64,000 nucleotides of DNA from Opitutaceae bacterium. Lineage in GTDB: Bacteria > Verrucomicrobiota > Verrucomicrobiia > Opitutales > Opitutaceae. The stretch spans positions 1 through 64,000 of the forward strand of contig JAHCAZ010000002.1 in assembly GCA_019634615.1 (NCBI GenBank). The letters are read 5' to 3'. The notes beneath the pieces were generated by a model that searched no databases, had not been told where the DNA came from, and saw only the letters and a program-made list of their open reading frames with translations. Shown piece by piece: positions 15,962 through 28,048 of this stretch. Every line of letters starts with the position of its first letter. Position 1 is the stretch's first letter. A program made the position numbers and the translations under genes.

Positions 15962-17035
15962 TTATCCGATCTTCTGCCACACGCCGGACTTCATCGAGTC
16001 GAGCACCGCGGCGACAACGCGCTGCGCGCGAATGCCATCAGTAAACGTCGGGTAGTCCACCTTCTCCCCGCGGATCGCGTGCACGATGGCACCCGGCGTG
16101 GTCGGGCCGCCGCGGCCGAGGAAATCCGTAGGCAGCTTCTGCAGCGGGAGATCGCTCTTCCAGGTCGCGTACTTCGTGAGCGTGGCGCCGGCGCGCAGCC
16201 AGATCTCGTCCGGGTGGTCCGAGTGCACCGCGAGCGTGCCACGCTCGCCGGAGATCTCGATGCGGAAGAAATTCCCGTAGCCCGGGGCGACCTGCGTGGT
16301 CTCGAACGTCGCGATCACACCGCCAGACAATTCAGCGAGCCAGGCGGCGTTGGTGTCGGTCGTGACCGGGCGCATGGTGCCGGCGGCATCGGGCTTTTCC
16401 GGAACCAACGTCTGCGCGAGTCCGACAGCGCGACGGTAGTCGAGGCCGGTGAGGAACCAGACGCCGTCCACCATGTGCACGCCGAGGTCACCGAGCGCGC
16501 CGAAGCCGGCGAGCGACGCGTCGTTGCGCCACGTGTGCGGCGTGGCCGGGGCGCCGAGGAAGCTCTGCAGGTAGACGGTGTTCACGCGCAGGATGCGGCC
16601 GAGCTCACCGCCGGCGATCAGCTCGCGCGCGAAGCGGAACGCGGCGACATTACGGTACGAGAAATTGATCCCACCGAGTCTCCCCGCCGCGGCGCGCGCG
16701 GCCTCCATCGCCTCCGCCTCGGCGACGGTCATCGCCATGGGCTTTTCGCAGGCGACATGTGCGCCGTGCTTGAACGCGAGCAGGGCCGACGACGCATGGA
16801 ATTTGTTCGGCGTGCAGATCGAGACGAGATCCGGCTTGGCTGCACGCAGCATGGCCTCGGCGTCCTGGAACTGCGGCGCCGCCCGGTGGGCCGCCGGCAG
16901 CCGCCAGAGCTTGGGATCGGCCGGATCGGCGACGCCGACGAGCGTGACCCCCGGCTTGGCCAGGATGTCATTGAGATGCACGTGGCTGATGCCACCAGCG
17001 CCGATCACGGCGTAACGCAGCGGTTGAGTTTCCAT
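15962..17035 (-). CDS. Gfo/Idh/MocA family oxidoreductase
   Basis: 357 residues. The N-terminal Rossmann fold shows RYAVIGAGGISHVHLNDI (NAD(P)-binding GxGxxS/G) and the family motif ACEKPMAMTVAEAE with EKP near residue 97, where Lys contributes to catalysis. The C-terminal half carries GALGDLGVHMVDGVWFLTG, matching the conserved GD-x-G-x-H substrate-site motif. Such enzymes oxidise or reduce sugars, inositols or related alcohols in the cytoplasm. Neighbouring carbohydrate genes fit, but the substrate is unknown. ATG 17035 starts right at the beta-strand. Confidence 0.9.
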   Translation of the reverse strand: METQPLRYAVIGAGGISHVHLNDILAKPGVTLVGVADPADPKLWRLPAAHRAAPQFQDAEAMLRAAKPDLVSICTPNKFHASSALLAFKHGAHVACEKPMAMTVAEAEAMEAARAAAGRLGGINFSYRNVAAFRFARELIAGGELGRILRVNTVYLQSFLGAPATPHTWRNDASLAGFGALGDLGVHMVDGVWFLTGLDYRRAVGLAQTLVPEKPDAAGTMRPVTTDTNAAWLAELSGGVIATFETTQVAPGYGNFFRIEISGERGTLAVHSDHPDEIWLRAGATLTKYATWKSDLPLQKLPTDFLGRGGPTTPGAIVHAIRGEKVDYPTFTDGIRAQRVVAAVLDSMKSGVWQKIG

Positions 17036-17057
17036 TTATGGCAATTGAGGCCCCGTA

Positions 17058-17537
17058 TTACTTCACCGGCAGGTTTTCCCGCACGGATGCGGCCCAGTCA
17101 GTCAGGGCCTTGATCTCCGCCGGCGTCAGGCGGGCGTCGGCGTGGGTCAGCTTGTAGGAAGCCAGCGGCATCTTGCCCTCCTCGACCTCCTCGATCAGCT
17201 CCTCGAGCTTCCGGGTCTGGCGTTTTGCCGGGTAGGTGCCGAAGGTGGAAAAATTCAGGTGCGCCTTGCCCTCCTTCACGTGGTTCGCGAGCCACCAGCC
17301 GATCGGCTGGATCTCGGCGTACCACGGGTAGCGCGTGTGGTTCGAGTGGCAGTCGTAACACGCGCGCTCGAGCGTCGCTTTCACCTCGGCCGACGGCGGC
17401 CGCAGCACCGTCAGGTCATCCGGTCCCGGCGCGCCCGGCGCTAGGTTCTTGGCCGGGCGGACGAATTGCGCCCCGACGAGCAGGACGGCAAAGGCCAGCA
17501 GGACGATTTTCAGGACGCGGATGCGACGGGAGGCCAT
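17058..17537 (-). CDS. Periplasmic haem-binding protein (Haem_bd/cytochrome c-like)
   Basis: 159 residues with an N-terminal membrane anchor or uncleaved signal (residues 8-26). CYDCHSNHTRYPWYAEIQP is a CxxCH haem c attachment site in the context typical of the Haem_bd family (PF14376), followed by GWWLANHVKEGKAHLNFS; a Met in EEGKMPLASY is the likely second axial ligand. Role: electron transfer in the periplasm. It lies 22 nt upstream of the oxidoreductase gene on the same strand and could be cotranscribed, though a functional link is not obvious. Confidence 0.85.
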   Translation of the reverse strand: MASRRIRVLKIVLLAFAVLLVGAQFVRPAKNLAPGAPGPDDLTVLRPPSAEVKATLERACYDCHSNHTRYPWYAEIQPIGWWLANHVKEGKAHLNFSTFGTYPAKRQTRKLEELIEEVEEGKMPLASYKLTHADARLTPAEIKALTDWAASVRENLPVK

Positions 17538-17552
17538 GGTTCAATTGGTTAT

Positions 17553-17629
17553 GGGTAGCGGCCGGCCTCCGGACGGCCGGTTCGCCGTGCGTATGTCAAA
17601 CACGGCCGTCCGGAGGCCGGCCGCTACCC
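17553..17629. repeat. Repeat family C copy 2: GTAG-flanked inverted pair
   Basis: Arms GGGTAGCGGCCGGCCTCCGG and CCGGAGGCCGGCCGCTACCC are perfect inverses around a loop containing GCCGTGCGTATGTC. Each arm begins with GTAG followed by a GC-rich palindrome. Lies in the 107-nt gap upstream of the haem-binding gene and downstream of the peptidase gene. Confidence 0.9.
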
Positions 17630-17644
17630 AAATTGGCTGATGGT

Positions 17645-20578
17645 TTATGGGCGATCATTTACACGCAACTTCTCCGTCTCGCGTTCGAGGTACGGGATAC
17701 CCTTCACCATCCATTCCGGGGCGGGGGCACCACGGAGATAATGGTCGAAGAACTGCCACAAACGAAGGGAATAATCCTTCAGGTCGGCGCGCCGGCGCAG
17801 GCCGTGGCGCTCCTGGTTGTAGTTGAAGAACCAGGCCGGCTTGTCGTGGCGCCGCAGTGCGAGGAACAGCTCGACGCCCTGTTCCCACGGCACGGCGTCA
17901 TCCATGTCGTTGTGCAGCATCAGCAGCGGGGTCTGCACGTTGCGGATGTGGAAGACCGGTGAATTCGCCAGGTACAGCTCCGGCGCATCGGTGAGTGGCC
18001 GGCCGATGCGGCTCTGGTTCTGCTCGTACTGGAACTGGCGCGGCCGGCCCGGACCCCAGCGGATGCCGGCATAAGCGCTCGTCATGTTGCCCACCGGCGC
18101 GCCGGCGGCGGCGGCCTTGAACCGGTTGGTCTGCGTGACCATGTAGGCGATCTGGTAGCCGCCCCACGAGTGACCCTGAATGCCGACGTTGACCGGGTCC
18201 GCGTAGCCCTTCGCCACCAGCGCCTCCACCGCCGGCAGCACACAGTCGAGCGCGCTCTGCCCCGGTTGGCCCTCGCGATAGACGATGTCGGGCATCAACA
18301 GGATGTAGCCGTTGCTCGTGTAGAGCGGTGGATTGAGGTTCTGGCTCGGTGCCGGCGGGATGAACCGGTGGATCGTCTGCGTCAGCTTCTCGTAGATGTA
18401 GACGATGACCGGGTACTTCTTCGCGGGATCGAAGTCGGCCGGCAGGTAAACCAACGCCTGCAGCGGCACACCCTGCGCGTTGGTGTAGTCCATCAGCTCC
18501 GTCCGACCCCACTTGAAGGGTTCGAGCTGCGCGCCGAGCGCCGAGACCTTGGTCAACGTGGAGAGCGCAGTCGTCGTGGTGTAAACGTCGGGAAACTCGT
18601 CGAACCGCGCGGCGGTGACGAGCAGCACGTCGGCCTCGAGCGCGCGGCCGACATACGAGTGGAAGCGGTCGCCCCAGAGCAGGCGCTGCGGCGCCGTCGT
18701 GGCCGCGAAGGTGGTGCGGAAGAACCCGGTCGCGCGCGTGCGCTCGTTCTCGGCCTTGAGGGTGAGCGGCTGCGCGGGATCGAGCCCGCGGTCTTCATCG
18801 TCCTCCTCGCGCGGCGTGATGTCCTGCACGCGGAAGACGGTCTTTTCCGCGCGCCCGGCGCCGGCGGTGAGGTTGCGTGGGGCGCGGCCATCGGCGAACA
18901 GTTGCCAGACATCGAAACGGTCGTAGGCGAGGAATGACGCGCTGTCGCTCGTCCAGCCGCCCGAGCCATACGACGGCGGCGGTTCGGGCATGTCGTGGTC
19001 CTCCACGGTGAACGTCACCGGCAAGCCGCGGGTGAGTTCGCGCGTCGCGCCCGTGGCCGTGTCGAGCACGCGCCACTGGCCGGCATCGAAATACGCCGCC
19101 CAGCGTCCGTCCGGCGACCAGCTCAGCGACGGGCCGCCGCGCGTGCTGCCGCGCAGGGCCTCGAGCACCCGGCGCCGCGCACCCGTGGCCGTATCGACGA
19201 GATAGATGTCGGCATATGCCGCATCGTAATCCTCGCGGCGGCGGTAGGCGCGGTCATCGTAGCCCAAGGCCCGGTTGCCATCGTCGCTCAGGGTGACCGT
19301 GGGCAGGGTCTCGTCGGCCAGCTGGGTGTAGGTGCCGGTTGCGAGGTCGAACACCCCGCGGTAGGTGCGGTTGCGCTCCTGGATCGCGCGTACCTCCTGC
19401 ATGGGCTGCACGTAATCGTCGGCGGTCCGCCAGAGATCGGCCGTGACCTTGTCCTCGGGATCGGTGGCCGCGTCCGCGTCGGGTTCCGGCAGCGGTGCCG
19501 GGGCGAGGCCGAGGTAGAGTTTCTTGCCGTCGCGCGAAAACGCGGGTGCGGCCTTGTCGCTGACGAACAACCCCGCCGGCGTCGTGAGCGTGAGCGGCGT
19601 CGCGGTCTTTTTCCCGCGTTTCCACAGGTAAGCGCGGAAGCGCGGCTCAGCCGCCGCGTGGTCGTCGTGATCGCTGACGAACGCCACCTGGGTCTGGGCG
19701 CGATCCCAGGCGAGCTTCAGGTAACGCCCGGGGCCGGCCAGCAACGGCACGGGTCGCGACGAGCCCGGGGTGAAGGCGTAGACGCCGTTGTCGGCGGGAT
19801 GCTGCTTCGAGCACACGGCATAGACGAGGGTGTCGCCGTCGCGGCTGAAGCTGTACTCGACCACCGCGGGGAAGGTGCGCTCGGCGCCGGTGACGAGGTT
19901 GCGCAGGACCAGATCGGTGCCGTAGACGGGCGGCTTCTTTTTCTTCGCGGCCTGGGCGGCGGCGACGGTCTGGTTGGCCTTGGCGGGCGCCGGTTTCTTG
20001 GCTTTGGCCTTTTTCGCCGCGGCGGCCTTGTCGGCCTCGGTCTCGGGCGCGGCTTCCTTGAGGTAGGCGACCCAGGCGCCGCCGCGGGCCGGGATTTGGA
20101 AATTCTTCACGTTCGGCACCCGTACCGCCTCGCCGGTGGTGAGGTTCACCATCAGAAGCCCGTTCTTGGGCATCTCGTCGGGTTTTTTCTTCTGGGTCCG
20201 CGCCGCGACCATGGTCGCCTGGGTGGGGAAGGTGGAGGCGACGGCGAAGCGGTTGTCGCCGGTCAGCGTGATGCGGATCTCGCGCGGCGGCGGGGGCTCG
20301 TCGGGGTTGACCGCCCGCGGTGGCGGGAACTGGGCCGGGGGCCGGGCGCCCACCGCGGCGCGCAACTCGCGGCCGGTCACGAGGTCGCGCAGGACCAGCG
20401 AGCCGTCGGTCACCTGCGGCATGTCGGCATACGCCAGCCAGCGCCCGTTGCGCGAGACGATCGGCGTGTCGAGGCTGCGCCAGCCGTCGAAGTCGGACGG
20501 CGCCAGCGAACGTTTCTCCGCGCCGGTTACCCCGATTACCAGGGTCAACCAGACCAGTAGCAGACGAAAACGGACCAT
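17645..20578 (-). CDS. S9 family prolyl-oligopeptidase-like serine peptidase, exported
   Basis: 977 residues. A signal peptide (LLLVWLTLVIGVTGA) precedes a long WD40/PD40-like propeller region (repeats such as LSWSPDGRWAAYFD, FSRDGKKLYLGL, DLWRTADDY). The C-terminal alpha/beta-hydrolase domain has Ser804 in GIQGHSWGGYQ, an Asp in HNDMDDAVPWEQG and His925 in QERHGLRRR, a complete triad in the right order. It should cleave peptides in the periplasm. An unusual Ala/Lys-rich, low-complexity insert (about residues 180-215) interrupts the propeller. Larger than the usual 650-750 residues, as in the DPP-like/glutamyl endopeptidase branch. Confidence 0.9.
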   Translation of the reverse strand: MVRFRLLLVWLTLVIGVTGAEKRSLAPSDFDGWRSLDTPIVSRNGRWLAYADMPQVTDGSLVLRDLVTGRELRAAVGARPPAQFPPPRAVNPDEPPPPREIRITLTGDNRFAVASTFPTQATMVAARTQKKKPDEMPKNGLLMVNLTTGEAVRVPNVKNFQIPARGGAWVAYLKEAAPETEADKAAAAKKAKAKKPAPAKANQTVAAAQAAKKKKPPVYGTDLVLRNLVTGAERTFPAVVEYSFSRDGDTLVYAVCSKQHPADNGVYAFTPGSSRPVPLLAGPGRYLKLAWDRAQTQVAFVSDHDDHAAAEPRFRAYLWKRGKKTATPLTLTTPAGLFVSDKAAPAFSRDGKKLYLGLAPAPLPEPDADAATDPEDKVTADLWRTADDYVQPMQEVRAIQERNRTYRGVFDLATGTYTQLADETLPTVTLSDDGNRALGYDDRAYRRREDYDAAYADIYLVDTATGARRRVLEALRGSTRGGPSLSWSPDGRWAAYFDAGQWRVLDTATGATRELTRGLPVTFTVEDHDMPEPPPSYGSGGWTSDSASFLAYDRFDVWQLFADGRAPRNLTAGAGRAEKTVFRVQDITPREEDDEDRGLDPAQPLTLKAENERTRATGFFRTTFAATTAPQRLLWGDRFHSYVGRALEADVLLVTAARFDEFPDVYTTTTALSTLTKVSALGAQLEPFKWGRTELMDYTNAQGVPLQALVYLPADFDPAKKYPVIVYIYEKLTQTIHRFIPPAPSQNLNPPLYTSNGYILLMPDIVYREGQPGQSALDCVLPAVEALVAKGYADPVNVGIQGHSWGGYQIAYMVTQTNRFKAAAAGAPVGNMTSAYAGIRWGPGRPRQFQYEQNQSRIGRPLTDAPELYLANSPVFHIRNVQTPLLMLHNDMDDAVPWEQGVELFLALRRHDKPAWFFNYNQERHGLRRRADLKDYSLRLWQFFDHYLRGAPAPEWMVKGIPYLERETEKLRVNDRP

Positions 20579-20635
20579 GTCCTAGAGCGTAGCCCATGCC
20601 AGCGGGTCAGGGGCAAGGAAAAGACATGACCATTT

Positions 20636-20880
20636 AACCACGGATTACACGGATGACACGGATATGAAAAGGAGCCCAATCCATGGCCACAAGAGGCGCA
20701 AAAGGCTCAATAAGGCCTGGGATTTTAAAGGAGGAAACAGAGGGAACAGAGAGCACAACCCACACCTCTGCTTCCTCTGTTACCTTCTGTGAGATACTTC
20801 TGGGACCTTATGTGCTTTTTGCGCCTCTTGTGGCCATTGAATTGGATCCAATCCGTGCCATCCGTGTAATCCGTGGTTAA
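20636..20880. repeat. Repeat family F copy 3
   Basis: Outer arms AACCACGGATTACACGGATG and CATCCGTGTAATCCGTGGTT; second tier ATCCATGGCCACAAGAGGCG / CGCCTCTTGTGGCCATTGAA; third tier around GGAGGAAACAGAGG / CCTCTGCTTCCTCTG. Three nested inverted repeats fill most of the 356-nt gap upstream of pyc. The last 55 nt before the pyc start hold no recognisable promoter. Confidence 0.85.
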
Positions 20881-20934
20881 ATTCTGTATTTTCTTTTCGG
20901 TTCTCCTTGGCGACTGCCACCCACACTCCTACAG

Positions 20935-24492
<3,558 letters not shown>

Positions 24493-24494
24493 CC

Positions 24495-24525
24495 CGGGCG
24501 CGTCCGCGCCCGAATCTTTCTCTTT
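24495..24525 (+). terminator. Probable terminator after pyc
   Basis: CGGGCGCG (24495-24502) pairs with CGCGCCCG (24505-24512) with a very tight loop, followed by AATCTTTCTCTTT. It merges into the family E hairpin that begins at 24513. Confidence 0.5.
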
Positions 24526-24610
24526 CCTCTTTCTCTTAATCTTTCTCCCGTTCGACACCTGCCAACTGTCGGCCCTGACGAAAGAGAAAGAAAAAGAGGA
24601 ACGAGAAAGA
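24513..24610. repeat. Repeat family E copy 2
   Basis: Pyrimidine arm ATCTTTCTCTTTCCTCTTTC, then TTAATCTTTCTCCCG, a loop, CCTGACGAAAGAGAAAGAAA and purine arm to 24610. It is the inverse orientation of the copy at 3924, sharing the CCCTGACG/CGTCAGGG loop edge. Confidence 0.8.
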
Positions 24611-24619
24611 TGTTTAGCA

Positions 24620-24762
24620 CCCGGGCCAACGGCCCACCGCCATGGCATCGTAGCGCCAACGGCGCGTCGCCATAACAGCCTGGGGTGAAACCCCAGGTCA
24701 CCATCCCCGGCATCACATCGAGGGCTGAAAGCCCGTTCCATCGATCGGGCCTTCAGCCCTCC
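24620..24762. repeat. Repeat family A locus 3
   Basis: CGGGCCAACGGCCC with ACCGCCAT, then GCGCCAACGGCGC, CGCCATAACAG, CCTGGGGTGAAACCCCAGG and paired GGGCTGAAAGCCC / GGGCCTTCAGCCC hairpins. Ends 25 nt before the DsbD fragment. Confidence 0.9.
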
Positions 24763-24786
24763 GGAATATGATCGGTCAACTAACCT

Positions 24787-24972
24787 ATGGAAACCTACGA
24801 GGGCACCGTGATCTTCACGCTGCCGCTGTTGGCCACTGAGGAGGCGTCAGAAGATAAAGCCAGAGCGCGACCGTTGACCGTGGAAATCACCTACCAGGCG
24901 TGCACGGATGAGACGTGTTTGCTGCCGAAGACGGAGCGGGTTTCGACCGAGATGAACCTATCTGATAAGTGA
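24787..24972 (+). pseudogene. Fragment of a DsbD N-terminal-type domain
   Basis: A 61-codon frame from ATG reading METYEGTVIFTLPLLA, then LTVEITYQACTDETCLLP and a stop after NLSDK. YxG-VxFxLPL and YQAC-D-x-CLP are the closing strands of the DsbD N-terminal (thiol:disulfide interchange) domain. Everything before and after is missing: no signal peptide, no membrane domain, no thioredoxin domain. It is best read as the remnant of a deleted gene whose upstream part now ends at the family A repeat. Composition is lower in GC than neighbours. Expression as a mini-protein is unlikely. Confidence 0.6.
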
Positions 24973-25126
24973 AGCCCGTCTAGAGCAGACGGACCTCTTT
25001 GGACGATATTAATCCAATCGGCGTAGAACGAGTACGCCCAGTTATAGCCTCTGAATTGGGGCATATTTTGCCGGCTACCTTCTGGCGCATTATCTACTGG
25101 AACCGCCAGAGACAGAGACCAAATAT

Positions 25127-26002
25127 TTGTTGGTGGCCGAAAAGGAATACCTGATATTTTTGGACGAGTCAGAAAAGAGAGGGGTCTTTTATTCCAACTT
25201 TTATGGCGGGGTAATCATTGGCGCGACGCAGTATGAGCGCGTATCCGCTCGGCTCGAGAACAAGAAGAAGGAGCTGAACTTTTTCGGCGAAGTAAAGTGG
25301 TCGAAGGTATCGGAGCCTTATCTCTCGAAATATACGGCCCTCATACAGACCTTCTTTGAGGAGCTGATTGCCGGGCATTTGCGTGTGCGCATTATGTTTC
25401 GTCAAAACGCGCATGTGCCTCGACATCTCACACGGGAGCATATCGAAGGAGAATACTTCCTGCTCTATTACCAGTTTGTGAAACATGCTTTCGGACTGAT
25501 GGTAATGCCGGAGCATGGCCATCCGGTCAGCATACGCCTTTATTTCGACGACCTTCCGGACAAGGAGGAGAAACGGCAGCAATTCAAGGGGTTCGTCCTT
25601 GGGCTGGCGGCCCACGACCGAATTCTCGAGCGCGATATCGTGTTGACGCGTGAGAACATCACTGAGGTGCGCTCACACGATCACGTGTTGCTGCAATGCC
25701 TGGATGTCGTGCTGGGCGCCATGGCATTTCGGCTTAATGACAAGCATCTGGAAAAGCTTCCCGGCAGCCGCAGGCGCGGCAAAAAGACCATCGCGAAAGA
25801 GCGGCTCTACAAAGCGATTCACAGGGAGATTTGTCGGGTCAAACCGCACTTCAATATCGGGATTTCGACGGCAGCAATAGATCCTCATCATGGATGGTGG
25901 CTCGATCCCTACACACATTGGTGCTTCAAGCCGCGCGCCGCCGAGTGGGATGGCTCATTGACCAAGGCCCGAAAGCAGGGAAGCCCCACTCGGCCTACAT
26001 GA
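25127..26002 (+). CDS. DUF3800 domain protein
   Basis: 291 residues. YLIFLDESEKRGVFYSNFYGG at the N-terminus matches the DUF3800 opening (acidic DES-type start of an RNase H-like fold), and LYFDDLPDK plus HDHVLLQCLDVVLGAM provide the later acidic and histidine positions. The family is widespread on mobile and defence-associated DNA; its function is unproven. The start is unclear: TTG 25127 or GTG 25133, no ATG before the conserved strand. The gene and the 125 nt before it are clearly lower in GC than the rest, indicating recent transfer. The 3' end is followed by repeats; no partner gene is visible. Confidence 0.75.
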   Translation: MLVAEKEYLIFLDESEKRGVFYSNFYGGVIIGATQYERVSARLENKKKELNFFGEVKWSKVSEPYLSKYTALIQTFFEELIAGHLRVRIMFRQNAHVPRHLTREHIEGEYFLLYYQFVKHAFGLMVMPEHGHPVSIRLYFDDLPDKEEKRQQFKGFVLGLAAHDRILERDIVLTRENITEVRSHDHVLLQCLDVVLGAMAFRLNDKHLEKLPGSRRRGKKTIAKERLYKAIHREICRVKPHFNIGISTAAIDPHHGWWLDPYTHWCFKPRAAEWDGSLTKARKQGSPTRPT

Positions 26003-26177
26003 GTCTCTGACATATAAACGTCAGGCTTCGGCCGAAGCAGGGCTTCTCAGGGACTCAAGGATCGGCGCTTCACCGGCATAAATCAAGTGCAACATTTTTC
26101 GTAGCGGCTAGCCGGACAATCTACGAGCCGGGCCTAATTGGCTGATTGAGGATTGGCCGGCTGGCGAAAGGCGATGG

Positions 26178-26289
26178 GGCGGGCCTTCAGCCCTTCTCTC
26201 CATGATCGAAACCAAACCTAGGGCGTTGCCCTAGGCTGTTATAGGACGCGCCATCGGCGCTCTGTTACGGAGCGCGCCGTTGGCGCTTA
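26178..26289. repeat. Repeat family A locus 4
   Basis: GGGCCTTCAGCCC, CCTAGGGCGTTGCCCTAGG, CTGTTATAGGACGCG connector variant, GCGCCATCGGCGC and GCGCCGTTGGCGC. The 175 nt between the DUF3800 stop and this repeat hold a loose palindrome (CGTAGCGGCTAGCCG, 26100-26114) and nothing else recognisable. Confidence 0.85.
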
Positions 26290-26304
26290 GCGGGCGCCTC
26301 AGGC

Positions 26305-27726
26305 TCAGGCCGGCGTGCCCTGCAGGTAATGGAGCACATCGGCAGCGGCGTAGCGGTCGGCGCCGTGGGGGAGGAGGCGAGCGAGGTCGGTCACCTCGTT
26401 GCCGGCGGTGACGATGGCGGGCTCGGCAATGCGGTCGCGCACCTGGGCGAAGCCCGCGGTGGCCATCAGGCCATTGCAGAGGCACTTTCGGCCCACGGTG
26501 TCGGCGAGATTGCCGCCCTTGCGCACGTAGTCGTCGACGGGTTCGGCTGCGCAGCGGTAGCCGACGCTGCCGTCGGCTTGACGGTAGGGCTCGCGCAAGA
26601 AGCCGAGATCGCAAACGCGCTCGCGTGCGGCAAACACCTCCGGCTCTGACAGCGTGCCGGCCAGTTCCGCGACCTTGAACGGGAAACCTGTGGGCGAGGC
26701 CGCCGGGTCGGTGAACACCTTGGCCAAACCCGCGCGGCTGGCTTGGATCATCCGCTGTTTGAAACCGGGCTCGATGCCGGATTCGTCGCAAAAGGCAAAG
26801 GCGGTGCCGACCTGGATGCCGGTGGCGCCGAGGCGCAGGGCCTCCGCCAGTTTTTCGGGCGTGGCGTAGCTGCCCGCCAGCCAGAAGGGCAGGCCGAGCT
26901 CGCGGATTTTGGCCAACTCGGGCACGTCGCGCGGACCGTAGACGGGTTCGCCGCTGGGGCTGAGTTGCAGTTGGCCGCGCGGCGGGGCGTTGTGACCGCC
27001 GGCGAGTTCGCATTCGACGACGAAGCCGTCGACGTGGCCGCTCGACTTGCGGGCCAGCGTCATCGCGAGCGTGGCGGAGGCGACGATGGCCAGGAACAAC
27101 GGCCGCGACAGGCGCGGGGCCGCGCCCTCGAAGAACGCAGCTGGATCGAAGCGCACCAGGTGCGCCGCGTCGGCCGGGGCTCCGTCGACGTCGATCTTCT
27201 GCTCCGCGGGTTCGCCGGCCGCCAAGCGATCGAGGATGCCGGGGATCGCGCGGGGGATGCCGGCGCCCATGAGCACATAGTCGACGCGGGCCAGCATCGC
27301 GCCGTAGAGCGACGCGAGCGTGGGGAGCTGGATTTTCTCCAGCAGATTGATGCCGACGACCCCGTCGTGGCCGGCCTTGGCGAGGTGCACCTCGACGAAG
27401 TTGGCCGCCACCGTCAGCTCGGTCAGGGCCGGGCCGGGTTGCAGTGTGGGCATGGGGGTGGACTTGAACGCCGCGTCCTCCGCCTTGCCACCGGGCACGT
27501 GGTAGCGCGCGAGGATGCGTTCCGCGACCGCCGGGATGGGAAATTTCTCCAGCGCGCGGCGCATGGCGCCGGAAGCGTCGCCCGCCTGCAGGCGGCGGGC
27601 CAGCACGCCGGCCAGCGCCGTGCCCGAGACGACGCCGAGCGCGCCCAGCCGCGAGACCGCGTTGGCCAGTTTCCAATCGGAAACTGCGACGCCCATGCCG
27701 CCCTGAATGATTGTCGGATGTGACAT
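26305..27726 (-). CDS. Nitronate monooxygenase/PfaD-like flavoprotein
   Basis: 473 residues. The start PTIIQGGMGVAVSDWKLANAVSRLGALGVVSG is the FMN-binding barrel opening of the 2-nitropropane dioxygenase family. GHVDGFVVECELAGGHNAP matches the catalytic His/AGGH region, LPFWLAGSYATPEKLAEALRLGATGIQVGTAF the phosphate-binding strands. The Cys-containing C-terminal section (RKCLCNGLMATAGFAQ) resembles the PfaD enoyl-reductase branch and bacterial relatives of around 470 residues. Activity could be nitronate detoxification or enoyl reduction; no polyketide or fatty-acid synthase genes are nearby, so a stand-alone oxidoreductase is assumed. Confidence 0.85.
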   Translation of the reverse strand: MSHPTIIQGGMGVAVSDWKLANAVSRLGALGVVSGTALAGVLARRLQAGDASGAMRRALEKFPIPAVAERILARYHVPGGKAEDAAFKSTPMPTLQPGPALTELTVAANFVEVHLAKAGHDGVVGINLLEKIQLPTLASLYGAMLARVDYVLMGAGIPRAIPGILDRLAAGEPAEQKIDVDGAPADAAHLVRFDPAAFFEGAAPRLSRPLFLAIVASATLAMTLARKSSGHVDGFVVECELAGGHNAPPRGQLQLSPSGEPVYGPRDVPELAKIRELGLPFWLAGSYATPEKLAEALRLGATGIQVGTAFAFCDESGIEPGFKQRMIQASRAGLAKVFTDPAASPTGFPFKVAELAGTLSEPEVFAARERVCDLGFLREPYRQADGSVGYRCAAEPVDDYVRKGGNLADTVGRKCLCNGLMATAGFAQVRDRIAEPAIVTAGNEVTDLARLLPHGADRYAAADVLHYLQGTPA

Positions 27727-27860
27727 CTCATCAGAGTGCCGGCCGGAAGCGCGCCAGCGAAAGCACGATGAGTGTCAGCGGGCGGGATATAAGGCACCGT
27801 CACGGCAGGTAGCAATATGTGCGGCAGCAGGGTGGGTGATGGGGGCGTTCGGATTTGGAT

Positions 27861-28038
27861 AGCGCCAACGGCGCGCCGCCATAACAGCCTGGGGTGGAAC
27901 CCCAGGACACGATGTCCACACCGCGCGACGAGGGCTGAAAGCCCGGGCGATGGATCGGGCCTTCAGCCCTTCGGTGGAGGGCGTACCATTTTTCCTAGGG
28001 CGTTGCCCTAGGCTGTTATCGGGCGCGCCGTTGGCGCT
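27861..28038. repeat. Repeat family A locus 5
   Basis: GCGCCAACGGCGC, CGCCATAACAG, CCTGGGGTGGAACCCCAGG, paired GGGCTGAAAGCCC / GGGCCTTCAGCCC, CCTAGGGCGTTGCCCTAGG, CTGTTATCGGGCGCG and GCGCCGTTGGCGC. It lies in the 322-nt intergenic gap, 10 nt from the end of the first glycosidase paralogue. Confidence 0.9.
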
Positions 28039-28048
28039 GAAGCGGGGC

